Source of the DNA: Millisia brevis NBRC 105863
Lineage (GTDB): Bacteria; Actinomycetota; Actinomycetes; Mycobacteriales; Mycobacteriaceae
Length of the DNA stretch: 64,000 nt
Assembly (NCBI RefSeq): GCF_001552615.1
Contig: NZ_BCRN01000001.1
Location: 186,001 to 250,000, forward strand
Direction of reading: 5' to 3'
The translations under genes were made by a program, and so were the position numbers. Every line of letters starts with the position of its first letter. Position 1 is the stretch's first letter. The notes under the pieces are model-generated. The model was given only the letters and a program-made list of their open reading frames with translations, ran no database searches and was not told where the DNA came from. This document shows, piece by piece, positions 42,829 through 51,569 of the stretch.

Positions 42829-43691
42829 GACACCCTTCCCTTCCGCAGGTCGGTCGCCCACATTTCGACAGCAGCCCCCCAGGACGCGAATGTCCTTGGT
42901 GCCGTTCGTATCCTGATGTCGCGGAACGCTTCGTGGAGCGCCGGTTCGGAGTCGCGTACGGCCTCGGGCCCGTAGATCGCCGCGCCCATGGCGGTTTCGC
43001 GCGGCTCGTGGACGGTTGGCGCCGGTCGATGATGCGGGCCCAGGTGGCGGTAGCGCTCGCGCGCCCGGCGCAGTTCACCCACGCCGCGCGGGGTCGGTCC
43101 GCTGCGGACCCGGTCGTACGGGTTGCTGTGCAGCACAGGAACGATCAGGGCGGCCCCGGTCACCGCGCAGATCAGTACCGGCGCGAAGGCCGCCGCCGAC
43201 AGCACACCGGTGGCGATGCCGATCGCCCCCAGAGCCCCGACGACCAGCGGAGCGACCGTCACCCAGCCGGAGGCCGGGCGCCGCAGATATCCCCGTTCGA
43301 TCAGATCGTCGCGCAGCGCGCCCCGCGGACCGACGGTCGCCGTCTCCGCCTCGGCCGGCGGCCGTCCCCCGCCAGCGGCGACGGCGCGCCCGACATCGTT
43401 CACGAACGGATGCGTCCATTGCTGCGCGCGACTCCCGGTCGCGTGGACTCGGCCGGCGCGGACGACGATCGCGTCGTGCGCGGCCAATTCCGTCAGCGCG
43501 ACCAGGACGGCGAGCCGATCCGATGTCAGCATTCCGAACTCGACCGGTGCGAGAGCGGGGCGCCGCCCCCACGGCACCGCCGATCCGTACAGGACGGCCC
43601 ATGCGATTCCCGTGCCGACCAGGGTGAGCACGACCACCGCGAGATATCCGACGGCCGGCCCCCATTCGGGCACGTTCGATAATCCCCCCAT
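42825..43691 (-). CDS. TIGR04222-type membrane protein without Cys tail
   Basis: 288 residues, paralogous to the next gene: an N-terminal membrane segment (about 14-37), a TIGR04222-like domain (DRLAVLVALTELAAHDAIVV, then DLIERGYLRRPASGWVT), two central membrane helices (about 148-187) and HEPRETAMGAAIYGPEAV, matching GPRESAMAVALFGPDAV in the paralogue. It has no cysteine-rich end, so it may be a structural partner rather than a modified substrate. ATG 43691 has GGGGAGGGG upstream. It heads the four-gene operon, and a LacI-like operator lies just before it. Confidence 0.8.
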   Translation of the reverse strand: MGGLSNVPEWGPAVGYLAVVVLTLVGTGIAWAVLYGSAVPWGRRPALAPVEFGMLTSDRLAVLVALTELAAHDAIVVRAGRVHATGSRAQQWTHPFVNDVGRAVAAGGGRPPAEAETATVGPRGALRDDLIERGYLRRPASGWVTVAPLVVGALGAIGIATGVLSAAAFAPVLICAVTGAALIVPVLHSNPYDRVRSGPTPRGVGELRRARERYRHLGPHHRPAPTVHEPRETAMGAAIYGPEAVRDSEPALHEAFRDIRIRTAPRTFASWGAAVEMWATDLRKGRVS

Positions 43692-43712
43692 GCCGATCCC
43701 CTCCCCGGATCA

Positions 43713-43730
43713 TGCGTAAGCGCTTGCGCA
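43713..43730 (-). promoter_or_regulatory. LacI-family-like operator upstream of the MNIO operon
   Basis: TGCGTAAGCGCTTGCGCA is an 18-base palindrome with one mismatched pair and the central AAGCGCTT typical of LacI/GalR-family sites. It lies 22 bases before the start codon of the operon's first gene. No LacI-type regulator is in the window. Confidence 0.4.
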
Positions 43731-43884
43731 CCTGGTCCGTTCAGTATCGGGAAAATCCGGAAACTTCAGGTGGCGAGGTCGAATCGATATATTGCCGTTA
43801 TCGCGAATTCGTGGGACCCGCCCCCGAATACCTGCCCTGACCGGCGCTTTTGTCGCCGCACCTCGAGAGGCTTTTCCGGCAGAC

Positions 43885-43922
43885 CATTACGGCCGGAGCG
43901 CATGGTGCGCCCGGCCGTAATG
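43885..43922. terminator. Long hairpin between F420-type gene and MNIO operon
   Basis: CATTACGGCCGG pairs with CCGGCCGTAATG (12 bp), with an inner GCGC-ATGGT-GCGC stem. It lies 30 bases after the stop of the minus-strand oxidoreductase gene at 43952 and about 190 bases before the operon start of TIGR04222. No U tract, so termination is inferred from position. Confidence 0.6.
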
Positions 43923-43951
43923 ATTTCGAGATTCTTATCGACGAATTCGTC

Positions 43952-44728
43952 TCACTGCTTGTCGCGCCAGGCGATCCACTTTTCGAGAGCGCTCAGGTCG
44001 TAGTCGGGTCCACCGACACCGATGGTGAACAGCGACGCGCCCGCCTCGACGAAAGCCGGTCCGATGTCCTCGGGTTCACCTTCGCGCACCCCGATCGAGC
44101 GCTCGATCAGCAAGGGGTCGCGGCCGACGGTCTCGCAATGCCGATCGAGGACGCCGCTCTTGTGGGTGAACACCTCGAGATCGCCGAAGGAGTGCCAGAT
44201 GTCGGCGTACTCGGCCACCAGGCGCAGCGTCTTCTTTTCGCCGCCGCCGCCGATCAGCACCGGGATGTGGCGCGTCGGCGGGGGGTTCAGCTTCTCGAGG
44301 CGGGCGGTGATCTTCGGCAGGGCGCCGGCCAGATCGTCGAGTCGCCCACCGGCGGTGCCGAACACGTAGCCGTACTCGTCGTAGTCCCGCTCGAACCAGC
44401 CCGATCCGATGCCGAGGATCAGCCGGCCGTCGGCGATGTGGTCGACCGTGCGGGCCATATCGGCCAGCAGCTGCGGGTTGCGGTAGCTGTTGCAGGTGAC
44501 CAACGCGCCGATCTCGATCCGCGAGGTCTGCTCGGCCCACGCGCCGAGCATCGTCCAGCACTCGAAGTGCTTGCCGTCGGCATCGCCGTACAGCGGATAG
44601 AAGTGGTCCCAGTTGAACGCGATATCGACGCCGAGCTCCTCGGCGGCGGTGAGGGCATCGCGGATCGCGCTGTAGTCGGCCTGCTGGGGCTGCAGTTGAA
44701 CACCGATACGGATGGGGTGTGCGGTCAT
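43952..44728 (-). CDS. LLM-class F420-dependent oxidoreductase
   Basis: 258 residues, luciferase-like fold. It starts IRIGVQLQPQQADYSAIRDA and carries FNWDHFYPLYGDADG, TSRIEIGALVTCNSYRNPQL and GRLILGIGSGWFERDYDEYG, the pattern of the mycobacterial F420-dependent LLM subfamily ('IGVQLQPQ.A.Y..lR'). It would use reduced F420 on an unknown substrate. ATG 44728 is the natural start. It is 52 bases downstream of the CoA-binding gene on the same strand. Confidence 0.88.
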   Translation of the reverse strand: MTAHPIRIGVQLQPQQADYSAIRDALTAAEELGVDIAFNWDHFYPLYGDADGKHFECWTMLGAWAEQTSRIEIGALVTCNSYRNPQLLADMARTVDHIADGRLILGIGSGWFERDYDEYGYVFGTAGGRLDDLAGALPKITARLEKLNPPPTRHIPVLIGGGGEKKTLRLVAEYADIWHSFGDLEVFTHKSGVLDRHCETVGRDPLLIERSIGVREGEPEDIGPAFVEAGASLFTIGVGGPDYDLSALEKWIAWRDKQ

Positions 44729-44779
44729 GACGGCGACGCTACTCCCGACGGGTGAACGTCCCTGGCGCCAGTCGCCGGG

Positions 44780-45202
44780 TCAGTCGAGCACGCCGCGCTT
44801 GCGCCATTCGATCGCCGGGCAGGTATCCATCACCATCGGCACGCCGGCGGCGGTGGTCCGCTCGAAGGCGTCCTCGTCGACGACGCCGAGTTGGAACCAC
44901 ACCCCCTTGGCGCCGACCTTGACCGCTTCGTCGGCGAACTGGCCGGCGGCCTCCGACCGGCGGAAGACGTCGACCACGTCGATCGGGAACGGGACGTCGG
45001 CCAGCGAGGCGTAGCCCTGCTCGCCGAGCACGGTCGGGGCGGACGGGTGGATCGGCACGATGCGCTTACCGCGCGACTGCAGCAGCGCGGCGATCCGATA
45101 GGCGGTCTTCGACGGATCGCCGGACAGGCCGACCACCGCCCAGGTCTCCAGCTCGTTCAGCATCGAGTCGACGGCCGCCGGGTCCTGCCAGGAAGTGCTC
45201 AT
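44780..45202 (-). CDS. CoA-binding (YccU-like) protein
   Basis: 140 residues of the CoA_binding Rossmann fold. Motifs are TWAVVGLSGDPSKTAYRIA at the nucleotide loop and VDVVDVFRRSEAAGQFADEA and GAKGVWFQLGVVDEDA further on, typical of the YccU family found across bacteria. Such proteins bind CoA, but their role is not known. ATG 45202 opens the family-standard N-terminus. It is 18 bases downstream of the cbiX-like gene, so possibly on the nir transcript. Confidence 0.9.
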   Translation of the reverse strand: MSTSWQDPAAVDSMLNELETWAVVGLSGDPSKTAYRIAALLQSRGKRIVPIHPSAPTVLGEQGYASLADVPFPIDVVDVFRRSEAAGQFADEAVKVGAKGVWFQLGVVDEDAFERTTAAGVPMVMDTCPAIEWRKRGVLD

Positions 45203-45220
45203 CCCTCAACGGTAGCCGCG

Positions 45221-45949
45221 TCAGGCGACGCCGGCGGTATCCGCCGGTTGCGGGGCTCCCAGCCCTTCGGCGGCCGCCCGGTACCGCTCGACGACGATCT
45301 CGATCAGCGCCGGGTGGGCACCGATCGGCGCGGTGACGATGCCGGGGTACGCGGCCTCCAGGCGGTGCTGGAAGAAGCCGGGGGCCAGCAGGTAGGACAG
45401 CACGGTCACCGCGCGGTCCGGGTCGCGCCGGCGGGCGTCGGCCACGGCGTCGGCCACCGATACGTCCGGTCCGGCGACGCAGCCGTGATCGACGCGGGTG
45501 CCGAGCAGGTGCGCGACCCGCGAAGCCATATCGCGGGCATCGCGCTGCGAGCTAGGGTCGCTGGAACCGGCCGGGGCCAGCACCAGGTGCGAGTCGGCTT
45601 CCGGCTGCGCCTCGAGCAGACGGTCGACGACGATGCGGGCCAACCGGTCGTCGGGGCCGAGGGCATCGGCGACGGCGACCCCGGGGCGGCCCTCGGCGGC
45701 CTCGGCGATATCGCGGTGCACGTGCACCCCCGCGGACAGCAGCAGCGGAACGACCACCGCGCGGCGCCCCTCGGCGGCCACCCGGTCGAGCACATCGGCC
45801 ACCGCCGGCTTCTGGACGTCGACGTAGGCCAGGCGCACCTCGACGTGCGGCAGCGCCAGGCGCACATCGCGGGCGATGCGCTGCACCATCGCGCGGCCGT
45901 GCGGGTCGCGGGTGCCGTGTGCGGTCAGGATCAGGGTGGGAATCATCAT
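45221..45949 (-). CDS. Sirohydrochlorin chelatase (CbiX/SirB-like)
   Basis: 242 residues. It opens ILTAHGTRDPHGRAMVQ, the chelatase active-site His motif, with a second in VPLLLSAGVHVHRDI. Two CbiX-like halves are present (the second around VLAPAGSSDPSSQRDA). It inserts iron into sirohydrochlorin to make sirohaem, needed by NirB. ATG 45949 overlaps the stop of the hemD-like gene as ATGA. Mycobacteria have the same gene (Rv0259c type) beside the nir cluster. Cobalt insertion is a less likely alternative. Confidence 0.88.
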   Translation of the reverse strand: MMIPTLILTAHGTRDPHGRAMVQRIARDVRLALPHVEVRLAYVDVQKPAVADVLDRVAAEGRRAVVVPLLLSAGVHVHRDIAEAAEGRPGVAVADALGPDDRLARIVVDRLLEAQPEADSHLVLAPAGSSDPSSQRDARDMASRVAHLLGTRVDHGCVAGPDVSVADAVADARRRDPDRAVTVLSYLLAPGFFQHRLEAAYPGIVTAPIGAHPALIEIVVERYRAAAEGLGAPQPADTAGVA

Positions 45950-47070
45950 GCCTCCGTCACGGCCAACGAGTAGCCGCGCTTCACTACGGTACGGACGAGA
46001 TCCGGAGACCCCGTTGAGCTGCGCAGACGGGCGATCGTCACGTCGAGCGCGTGCGGATTGCGAGCATCGCCGGGCAGCAGGTCGAGCAGGTCGCCGCGCA
46101 GGACGACGTCGCCGTGCGCGTCGACCAGGGCGCCGAGGATGATCCGGCAGGCCGGGGCGACGGTGATCGTGCGGCCGTCGAGCACGATGTGCCGGGCCCG
46201 CACCAGCAGCGGGCCGGCGACGGTGTCGATCGGCCGCCGCTGGGCGAAGTGGCCGACCAGCTCGCGCAGCATCGCGCCGAGCCGCCACCGTTCGGGTACC
46301 AACGGCTTCAGACCCACCCGCAGCAACGGTTCGGCGGTGATCGGGCCGACGGTGGCCACCACCAACCGATCGGCGGCGATCAGATCGCGCATCCGCTCGA
46401 TCTGTTCCGGCTCCGCGCCGGTCAGCCACGCCTCGACGCCGGGAGCCGAGGTGAACACCACCGCGTCGAGCTGGCCGTCGGCGGTGGCCGCCACCGAGGA
46501 GCACAGCGCCACCCGATCGGCGCTCTCCCAGCGGTAGGTCATCACCCCGGTCACCTTCGCGCCCGCCTCGACCAGCGCGGCGTCGAGACCACCGGCACCC
46601 GCACCGTGCAATTGCACGGCGACATGTTGCCCGGCGATCCCCTCGTCGAGCAGGTGTCGCTGGATCTCCTCGACCGTCTCGGAACCGGCCACCCAGTCGG
46701 GGCTCAGGTCGGCCGCCTCGATCGCACCGCGGGCCTTGGGACCGCGGGCGATCAGCCGAGAGCGGCCGAGGGTGGCGAGCAGATCGTCGGCGAGACCGAC
46801 CGCGTCGGCGGCCTCGATCCAGGCGCGGAAGCCGATCGCCGTGGTCACCACGACCACATCGGGCTGATCCGCGAGCAGGGCGCGGGTGGAGCGGACGGCG
46901 GCGTCCTCGTTGGGGTGGGCCACCGAGCGCAGCGCCGGGTGGTGTTCCACCAGGGCGCCGCGTCGCTCGAGGGCTACGCGCAGTTCGGTCACGCGGCGAT
47001 CGGCGGTCACCGCGATCACGCATCCGGCCAAGGGCAGCGTCGCCGAGCCGGACAGGTCGTGGTCATTCAT
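45946..47070 (-). CDS. Uroporphyrinogen-III synthase-like protein with C-terminal DNA-binding domain
   Basis: About 374 residues. The HemD domain (about 15-270) starts LAGCVIAVTADRRVTELRVAL and includes VVFTSAPGVEAWL and VVATVGPITAEPLLRVGL. Residues about 290-372 form an OmpR/PhoB-type winged helix (GDARNPHALDVTIARLRSS, LVRTVVKRGYSLAV). The same fusion occurs in mycobacteria (Rv0260c type) next to nitrate/nitrite genes. It may cyclise hydroxymethylbilane for sirohaem and sense flux to control the nir genes; whether the synthase still works is unknown. It starts 20 bases after nirD. Confidence 0.87.
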   Translation of the reverse strand: MNDHDLSGSATLPLAGCVIAVTADRRVTELRVALERRGALVEHHPALRSVAHPNEDAAVRSTRALLADQPDVVVVTTAIGFRAWIEAADAVGLADDLLATLGRSRLIARGPKARGAIEAADLSPDWVAGSETVEEIQRHLLDEGIAGQHVAVQLHGAGAGGLDAALVEAGAKVTGVMTYRWESADRVALCSSVAATADGQLDAVVFTSAPGVEAWLTGAEPEQIERMRDLIAADRLVVATVGPITAEPLLRVGLKPLVPERWRLGAMLRELVGHFAQRRPIDTVAGPLLVRARHIVLDGRTITVAPACRIILGALVDAHGDVVLRGDLLDLLPGDARNPHALDVTIARLRSSTGSPDLVRTVVKRGYSLAVTEA

Positions 47071-47089
47071 CAGGGGGCCGTGCACCCCC

Positions 47090-47488
47090 CTACGTGCATT
47101 CGTCGCCGTGGACACCGGCGACATCGACCAGAACCCGACCATTTTCCACCACCGCCGGATAGCTGATCAGGTCGGCCGTGTCGGACCGCGCCGGCATTCC
47201 GGCCGGATCGAGGCACAGACCGTCCACCAACGAGAAGACCTGCTTGTAGATCGGGGAGGCGATCGTCGGTGTCTCGCCCCGCGAACCGGTGATTCCGCGC
47301 GAGATCACCGCCGCCCCGGAGAAGGGGCAGATATTCGACACCGCGAAGACGCTGTCGTCGCTGAGCCGAAAGACCGCGATCTGGCGGTCGTCGACCAGGG
47401 CCGCGACCCCGAGTTCCGGAATCAGCTGATCGAAGGGACAGATGTCGACGTACCGGGCCGAGTCGGCGTCGGGCAGCACTGCGGTCAT
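47090..47488 (-). CDS. nirD: Nitrite reductase small subunit NirD
   Basis: 132 residues of the Rieske-like NirD fold. It carries VSNICPFSGAAVISRGITGS and ASPIYKQVFSLVDGLCLDP; as in other NirD proteins the Rieske iron-sulfur ligands are missing. It is the small subunit of the cytoplasmic NADH-dependent nitrite reductase that makes ammonium. ATG 47488 overlaps the nirB stop as ATGA. Longer upstream frames are not supported. Confidence 0.94.
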   Translation of the reverse strand: MTAVLPDADSARYVDICPFDQLIPELGVAALVDDRQIAVFRLSDDSVFAVSNICPFSGAAVISRGITGSRGETPTIASPIYKQVFSLVDGLCLDPAGMPARSDTADLISYPAVVENGRVLVDVAGVHGDECT

Positions 47489-50067
47489 GAACGGACCTCC
47501 AATGTCGGCGATGCGATGACGACCGGGCCGGACTGTGTGTCCCGGTCGGTGGCTGCCCTGTCTCGATCGGTGGCCGGGCGTCGCTGCCCGCGTTCGAGGA
47601 CGTAGGCCAGGGTCGGGTCGACGGCGTCGGGGGCGTTGACGAAGGGGGTGAACTGTCGCAACCGCTCCGGATCGCGCAGCACCGCGGCCCATTCGTCCTC
47701 GTACGCGTCGACATGGCGAGCCATATGCGCATCGAGCTCGGCCCCGATGCCGAGCGCGTCGTCCACCACGATCTCACGGATCCGGTCGAGCCCGCCATCG
47801 TGATCCTGCTGCCAGACCGCGGTGCGCTGCAGACGGTCGGCGGTGCGCACGTAGTAGACCAGGTACCGGTCGATCACCCGGATCGCCGTTTCCGTGTCGA
47901 CGTCCTCGACCAACAGCTGCGCGTGCCGCGGGGTGAAACCGCCGTTGCCGCCGACGTAGACGTTCCAGCCGTTGTCGGTGGCGATCAGCCCGACATCCTT
48001 GCCGCGGGCCTCCGCGCACTCGCGGGCGCACCCGGATACGCCCAGCTTGAGCTTGTGCGGGCTGCGCAGGCCCCGGTAACGCAGCTCCAGTTCGATCGCC
48101 AATCCGACCGAGTCCTGAACCCCGAAGCGGCACCAGGTGGAGCCGACGCAGGACTTGACCGTGCGCAACGACTTTCCGTAGGCGTGGCCGGATTCCATCC
48201 CGCCGTCGACCAGGCGCTGCCAGATCGGCGGGAGCTGGTCGAGCCGGGCGCCGAAGAGATCGATGCGCTGGCCGCCGGTGATCTTGGTGTACAGCCCGAA
48301 GTCGCGGGCGATCTCGCCGATCAGGATCAGCTGCTCGGGGGTGATCTCGCCGCCGGGTACGCGCGGGACGACCGAATAGGTGCCGTCCTTCTGCATATTG
48401 GCCATCACGCGGTCGTTGGTGTCCTGCAGCGCGGCGCGATCCTCACCGAGGACGTGCTTGCCGTAGAGCGAGGCGAGGATCGAGGCGATCGCCGGCTTGC
48501 AGATATCGCAACCGCGGCCGGTGCCGAAACGTTCGATGATCGCGGCGAAGCCGGTCAGCCCGGTCACCATCACCGCGTTGAACAGCTCCGCGCGCGACAT
48601 CGCGATGTGCTCGCACATCGCCGAGGACACCGTGATGCCCTGCTTGGCGAGCTCGCCGGCCAGCAACTTCTTGACCAGCGGCACACAGGAACCGCAGGAG
48701 GTGCCCGCCTTGGTGCACTGCTTGACCGAGGCGACGTCGTGGCAGCCGTCGCAGACCGCCTGCCGGATCTCGCCGGCCGAGACCGCATTGCAGGAGCACA
48801 CCGAGGCGGCGTCGGGCAGTTCGGTCTGCGGCCGGGCGGCGCCCTCGGGCAGCAGCCAGGCACCCGGGTCGCCGCCGAGTTCGGCGCCGAGCATCGGCCG
48901 CAGCGAGGCGTAGGCGGACGCGTCGCCGACCAGCACGCCGCCGAGCAGCGTCTTCGCGTCGTCGGTGACCACCAGCTTCTTGTAGACGCCGGTGACCGGG
49001 TCGGAGTGCACCACCTCGAGCGCACCCGGGGTCTGGGCGAACGCGTCGCCGAAGGAGGCGACGTCGACGCCGAGCAGCTTGAGCTTGGTCGACATGTCGG
49101 CACCGGGGAAGTCCGCTTCCCCACCGAGGAGTCGGTCGACGGCGACTTCGGCCATCGCGTAGCCCGGTGCGATCAGGCCGAGGCAGCGGCCGCCGATGCA
49201 GGCGACCTCGCCGATCGCGTAGACGTTCGGATCGTCGGTGCGGCAACCGTCGTCGACGACCACCCCGCCGCGCGGACCGGTCGCGAGCCCCGCCGGACCG
49301 GCGAGATCGTCGCGCGGTCGCACGCCGGTGGCCACGACGACCACATCGGCGGGGATCACCTCACCGTCGGTCAACCGAAGCCCGGAAACCGTTCCGTCCG
49401 CACCGATCTCGACGGCCTCGCTCGCCTGGCCGGTGCGCACGACGACGTCCATCCGCTCGATCAGCCGGCGCAGCGCGTGGCCGCCACCCTCGTCGACCTG
49501 CAGGGCCATCAGCCGCGGCGCGAACTCGACCACGGTGGTGTGCGCCTGCAGGCCGACCAGGGCGCCGGCGGCCTCCAAACCGAGCAGACCGCCGCCGATG
49601 ACCACGCCCCGCACGGGACGACCGAGCTCCGTTGCTCGGGTGGTCACCCAGTCCTTGAGAGTGACAACATCTTCGATGGTTCGGTAGACGAATACCCCGG
49701 GCGCGTCGGCGTGCGGCAGCGGCGGTACCCAGGCGTACGAACCGGTGGCCAGGACCAGGTGGTCGTAGTCGATCGGATCGGCGCCGTCGACCTCGATCCG
49801 GCGGGCCGCCCGGTCGATTCCGCTCGCCCGGGCGCCGACCCGCAGGTCGACCTCGGTGTGCTCCCACAGCTGCGGATCGCCGAGGGCCAGGTTGCGCGGA
49901 TCGACGCCGGAGAAGAAGGAGGACAAGGCCACCCGGTCGTAGGGCAGGTGGTTCTCCTCGCCGACGACGGTGACGCGGAAGCGGCCGTCGGCATCGCGGG
50001 AGCGGAGGGATTCGACGAATCGGTGGGCGACCATGCCGCCGCCGACAACTACTACGTGTTCGGTCAT
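47485..50067 (-). CDS. nirB: NADH-dependent nitrite reductase large subunit NirB
   Basis: 860 residues. N-terminal FAD/NAD domains (VVVGGGMVAHRFVESLRSRD; VVVATGVRPRDDLAG), a BFD-type [2Fe-2S] domain (CSCNAVSAGEIRQAVCDGC and a CxxC downstream in TSCGSCVPL), then the sirohaem/[4Fe-4S] domain with ligands in KSCVGSTWCRFGVQDS and GVSGCARECAEARGKD. It reduces nitrite to ammonium for assimilation. ATG 50067 is standard. It follows narK by 62 bases on the same strand, so nitrate/nitrite import and reduction are co-regulated. Confidence 0.96.
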   Translation of the reverse strand: MTEHVVVVGGGMVAHRFVESLRSRDADGRFRVTVVGEENHLPYDRVALSSFFSGVDPRNLALGDPQLWEHTEVDLRVGARASGIDRAARRIEVDGADPIDYDHLVLATGSYAWVPPLPHADAPGVFVYRTIEDVVTLKDWVTTRATELGRPVRGVVIGGGLLGLEAAGALVGLQAHTTVVEFAPRLMALQVDEGGGHALRRLIERMDVVVRTGQASEAVEIGADGTVSGLRLTDGEVIPADVVVVATGVRPRDDLAGPAGLATGPRGGVVVDDGCRTDDPNVYAIGEVACIGGRCLGLIAPGYAMAEVAVDRLLGGEADFPGADMSTKLKLLGVDVASFGDAFAQTPGALEVVHSDPVTGVYKKLVVTDDAKTLLGGVLVGDASAYASLRPMLGAELGGDPGAWLLPEGAARPQTELPDAASVCSCNAVSAGEIRQAVCDGCHDVASVKQCTKAGTSCGSCVPLVKKLLAGELAKQGITVSSAMCEHIAMSRAELFNAVMVTGLTGFAAIIERFGTGRGCDICKPAIASILASLYGKHVLGEDRAALQDTNDRVMANMQKDGTYSVVPRVPGGEITPEQLILIGEIARDFGLYTKITGGQRIDLFGARLDQLPPIWQRLVDGGMESGHAYGKSLRTVKSCVGSTWCRFGVQDSVGLAIELELRYRGLRSPHKLKLGVSGCARECAEARGKDVGLIATDNGWNVYVGGNGGFTPRHAQLLVEDVDTETAIRVIDRYLVYYVRTADRLQRTAVWQQDHDGGLDRIREIVVDDALGIGAELDAHMARHVDAYEDEWAAVLRDPERLRQFTPFVNAPDAVDPTLAYVLERGQRRPATDRDRAATDRDTQSGPVVIASPTLEVRS

Positions 50068-50129
50068 TCTCGGTCCTTACGGTCTTTCGTGTACCGGGGG
50101 CTGTCCGGGATACGGCGGATCGGGAGCGA

Positions 50130-51569
50130 TCAGACCCGCGCCATGGTCGCGCCGGGGCGCAGGTAGAACGCGGCGGTCACGACGGCCATCACCAGGAAGA
50201 CACCGACGTAGATCTGCAGGGCGGGCACGATCGAGCCGGTCAGGTCGGTGGAGAAGCGGTAGATGAACGGCACCAGGAAGCCACCGAACGCGCCGACCGC
50301 GGAGATCAGGCCGATGGCGCCGGCCGCGCGCCGCTTCATCTCCAGCCGGCCCTCCGGGGTGTCGTGGCCGTGCACGATCGCCAGTCGGGTGAATACCGAC
50401 GGGATCATCCGGTAGGTCGACCCGTTGCCGATGCCGGTGGCGATGAACAGCAGCAGGAAGGCGATGAAGAACAGCACCAGGCTGCGCGATTGCACGCCGA
50501 TCACCGCGATCACACCGGCGCCTGCCATCACCAGGAAGGCGACGAAGGTGACCGCCGAGCCGCCGACCCGGTCGGCGAGCTTGCCGCCGAGCGGCCGCGA
50601 GATCGAGCCGACGAGGGCGCCGAGGAAGCCCCAGGTCAGGGCGATGTCGGTGCGTTCGAAGACCGACCGCAGCAGCGTCGGGAAGGCGGCGGAGTAGCCG
50701 ATGAAGGAGCCGAAGGTGCCGATGTAGAGGACGGCGATCAGCCAGGTGTGCAGGTGCTTGGTGGCGTTGATCGTCGGCCGGATGTCGGCCTTGGCCTCGC
50801 GCAGGTTGTCCATCTGGAAGTACGCGAAGACCGCGGCGCCGATCGCCAGGACGAAGTAGAGCAGGCCCGCGTTCGCCAGCCCGGCGCCGATCCCGCCGAG
50901 CGCGACCACCAGCGGCACGATCTTCTGGGCCACGGCGACACCGATATTGCCACCGGCCGCGTTCAGGCCGAGGGCCCAACCCTTTTCACGTTCGGGGAAG
51001 AAGAAGGTGATGTTCGCCATCGAGGAGGCGAAGTTGCCGCCGCCGAGTCCCGCGGTGCCGGCGACGACGAGCAGCACCCAGAACGGGATGCCGGGATTCG
51101 ACACCGCCCAGGCGAGACCGAGGGTCGGAATCACCAGCAGCAGAGCGGAAATCACCGTCCAGTTGCGTCCGCCGAAGATCGGCACGGCGAAGGTATAGGG
51201 GATGCGCATCATCGCGCCGACACCGGAGGCCACCGCCACCAGGGTCAGCGCCTCGCCCGCGGTCAGGGCCCAGCCGTTGGTACCGGCGGCGGTCAGGGTG
51301 CCGTCGGCGGCGAAGGTGCCGGTCATCATCACCACGACGATCGACCAGAGCAGCCACACCGAGAAGCCGATGTGCTCGGCGACGATGGACCACAACAGGT
51401 TCCGTCGGGCGATCGGCTTGCCCGTCGCATCCCAGAAGTCGACGTCGTCGGGATCCCAGTGTTCGATCCAGCGGCCGGGGCCGATCAGTTCGGCCGGGGT
51501 GGGCGGGGCGGAGCTGTTGGCGTGCGGGGTCGATGTCGATGTCGACGCGGGCGAAGGCGCGGAAGTCAT
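50130..51569 (-). CDS. narK: Nitrate/nitrite MFS transporter NarK
   Basis: 479 residues with twelve membrane segments. A cytoplasmic N-terminus with GRWIEHWDPDDVDFW precedes helix 1, and the nitrate signatures GLGGGNFASSMANITFFFPE and GTIGSFIGYSAAF-type segment (IGTFGSFIGYSAAFPTLL) are present. It imports nitrate or exports nitrite and feeds nirBD. ATG 51569 is the natural start. The next upstream 372 bases hold no gene and should contain the nitrogen-control sites of the operon. Confidence 0.95.
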   Translation of the reverse strand: MTSAPSPASTSTSTPHANSSAPPTPAELIGPGRWIEHWDPDDVDFWDATGKPIARRNLLWSIVAEHIGFSVWLLWSIVVVMMTGTFAADGTLTAAGTNGWALTAGEALTLVAVASGVGAMMRIPYTFAVPIFGGRNWTVISALLLVIPTLGLAWAVSNPGIPFWVLLVVAGTAGLGGGNFASSMANITFFFPEREKGWALGLNAAGGNIGVAVAQKIVPLVVALGGIGAGLANAGLLYFVLAIGAAVFAYFQMDNLREAKADIRPTINATKHLHTWLIAVLYIGTFGSFIGYSAAFPTLLRSVFERTDIALTWGFLGALVGSISRPLGGKLADRVGGSAVTFVAFLVMAGAGVIAVIGVQSRSLVLFFIAFLLLFIATGIGNGSTYRMIPSVFTRLAIVHGHDTPEGRLEMKRRAAGAIGLISAVGAFGGFLVPFIYRFSTDLTGSIVPALQIYVGVFLVMAVVTAAFYLRPGATMARV

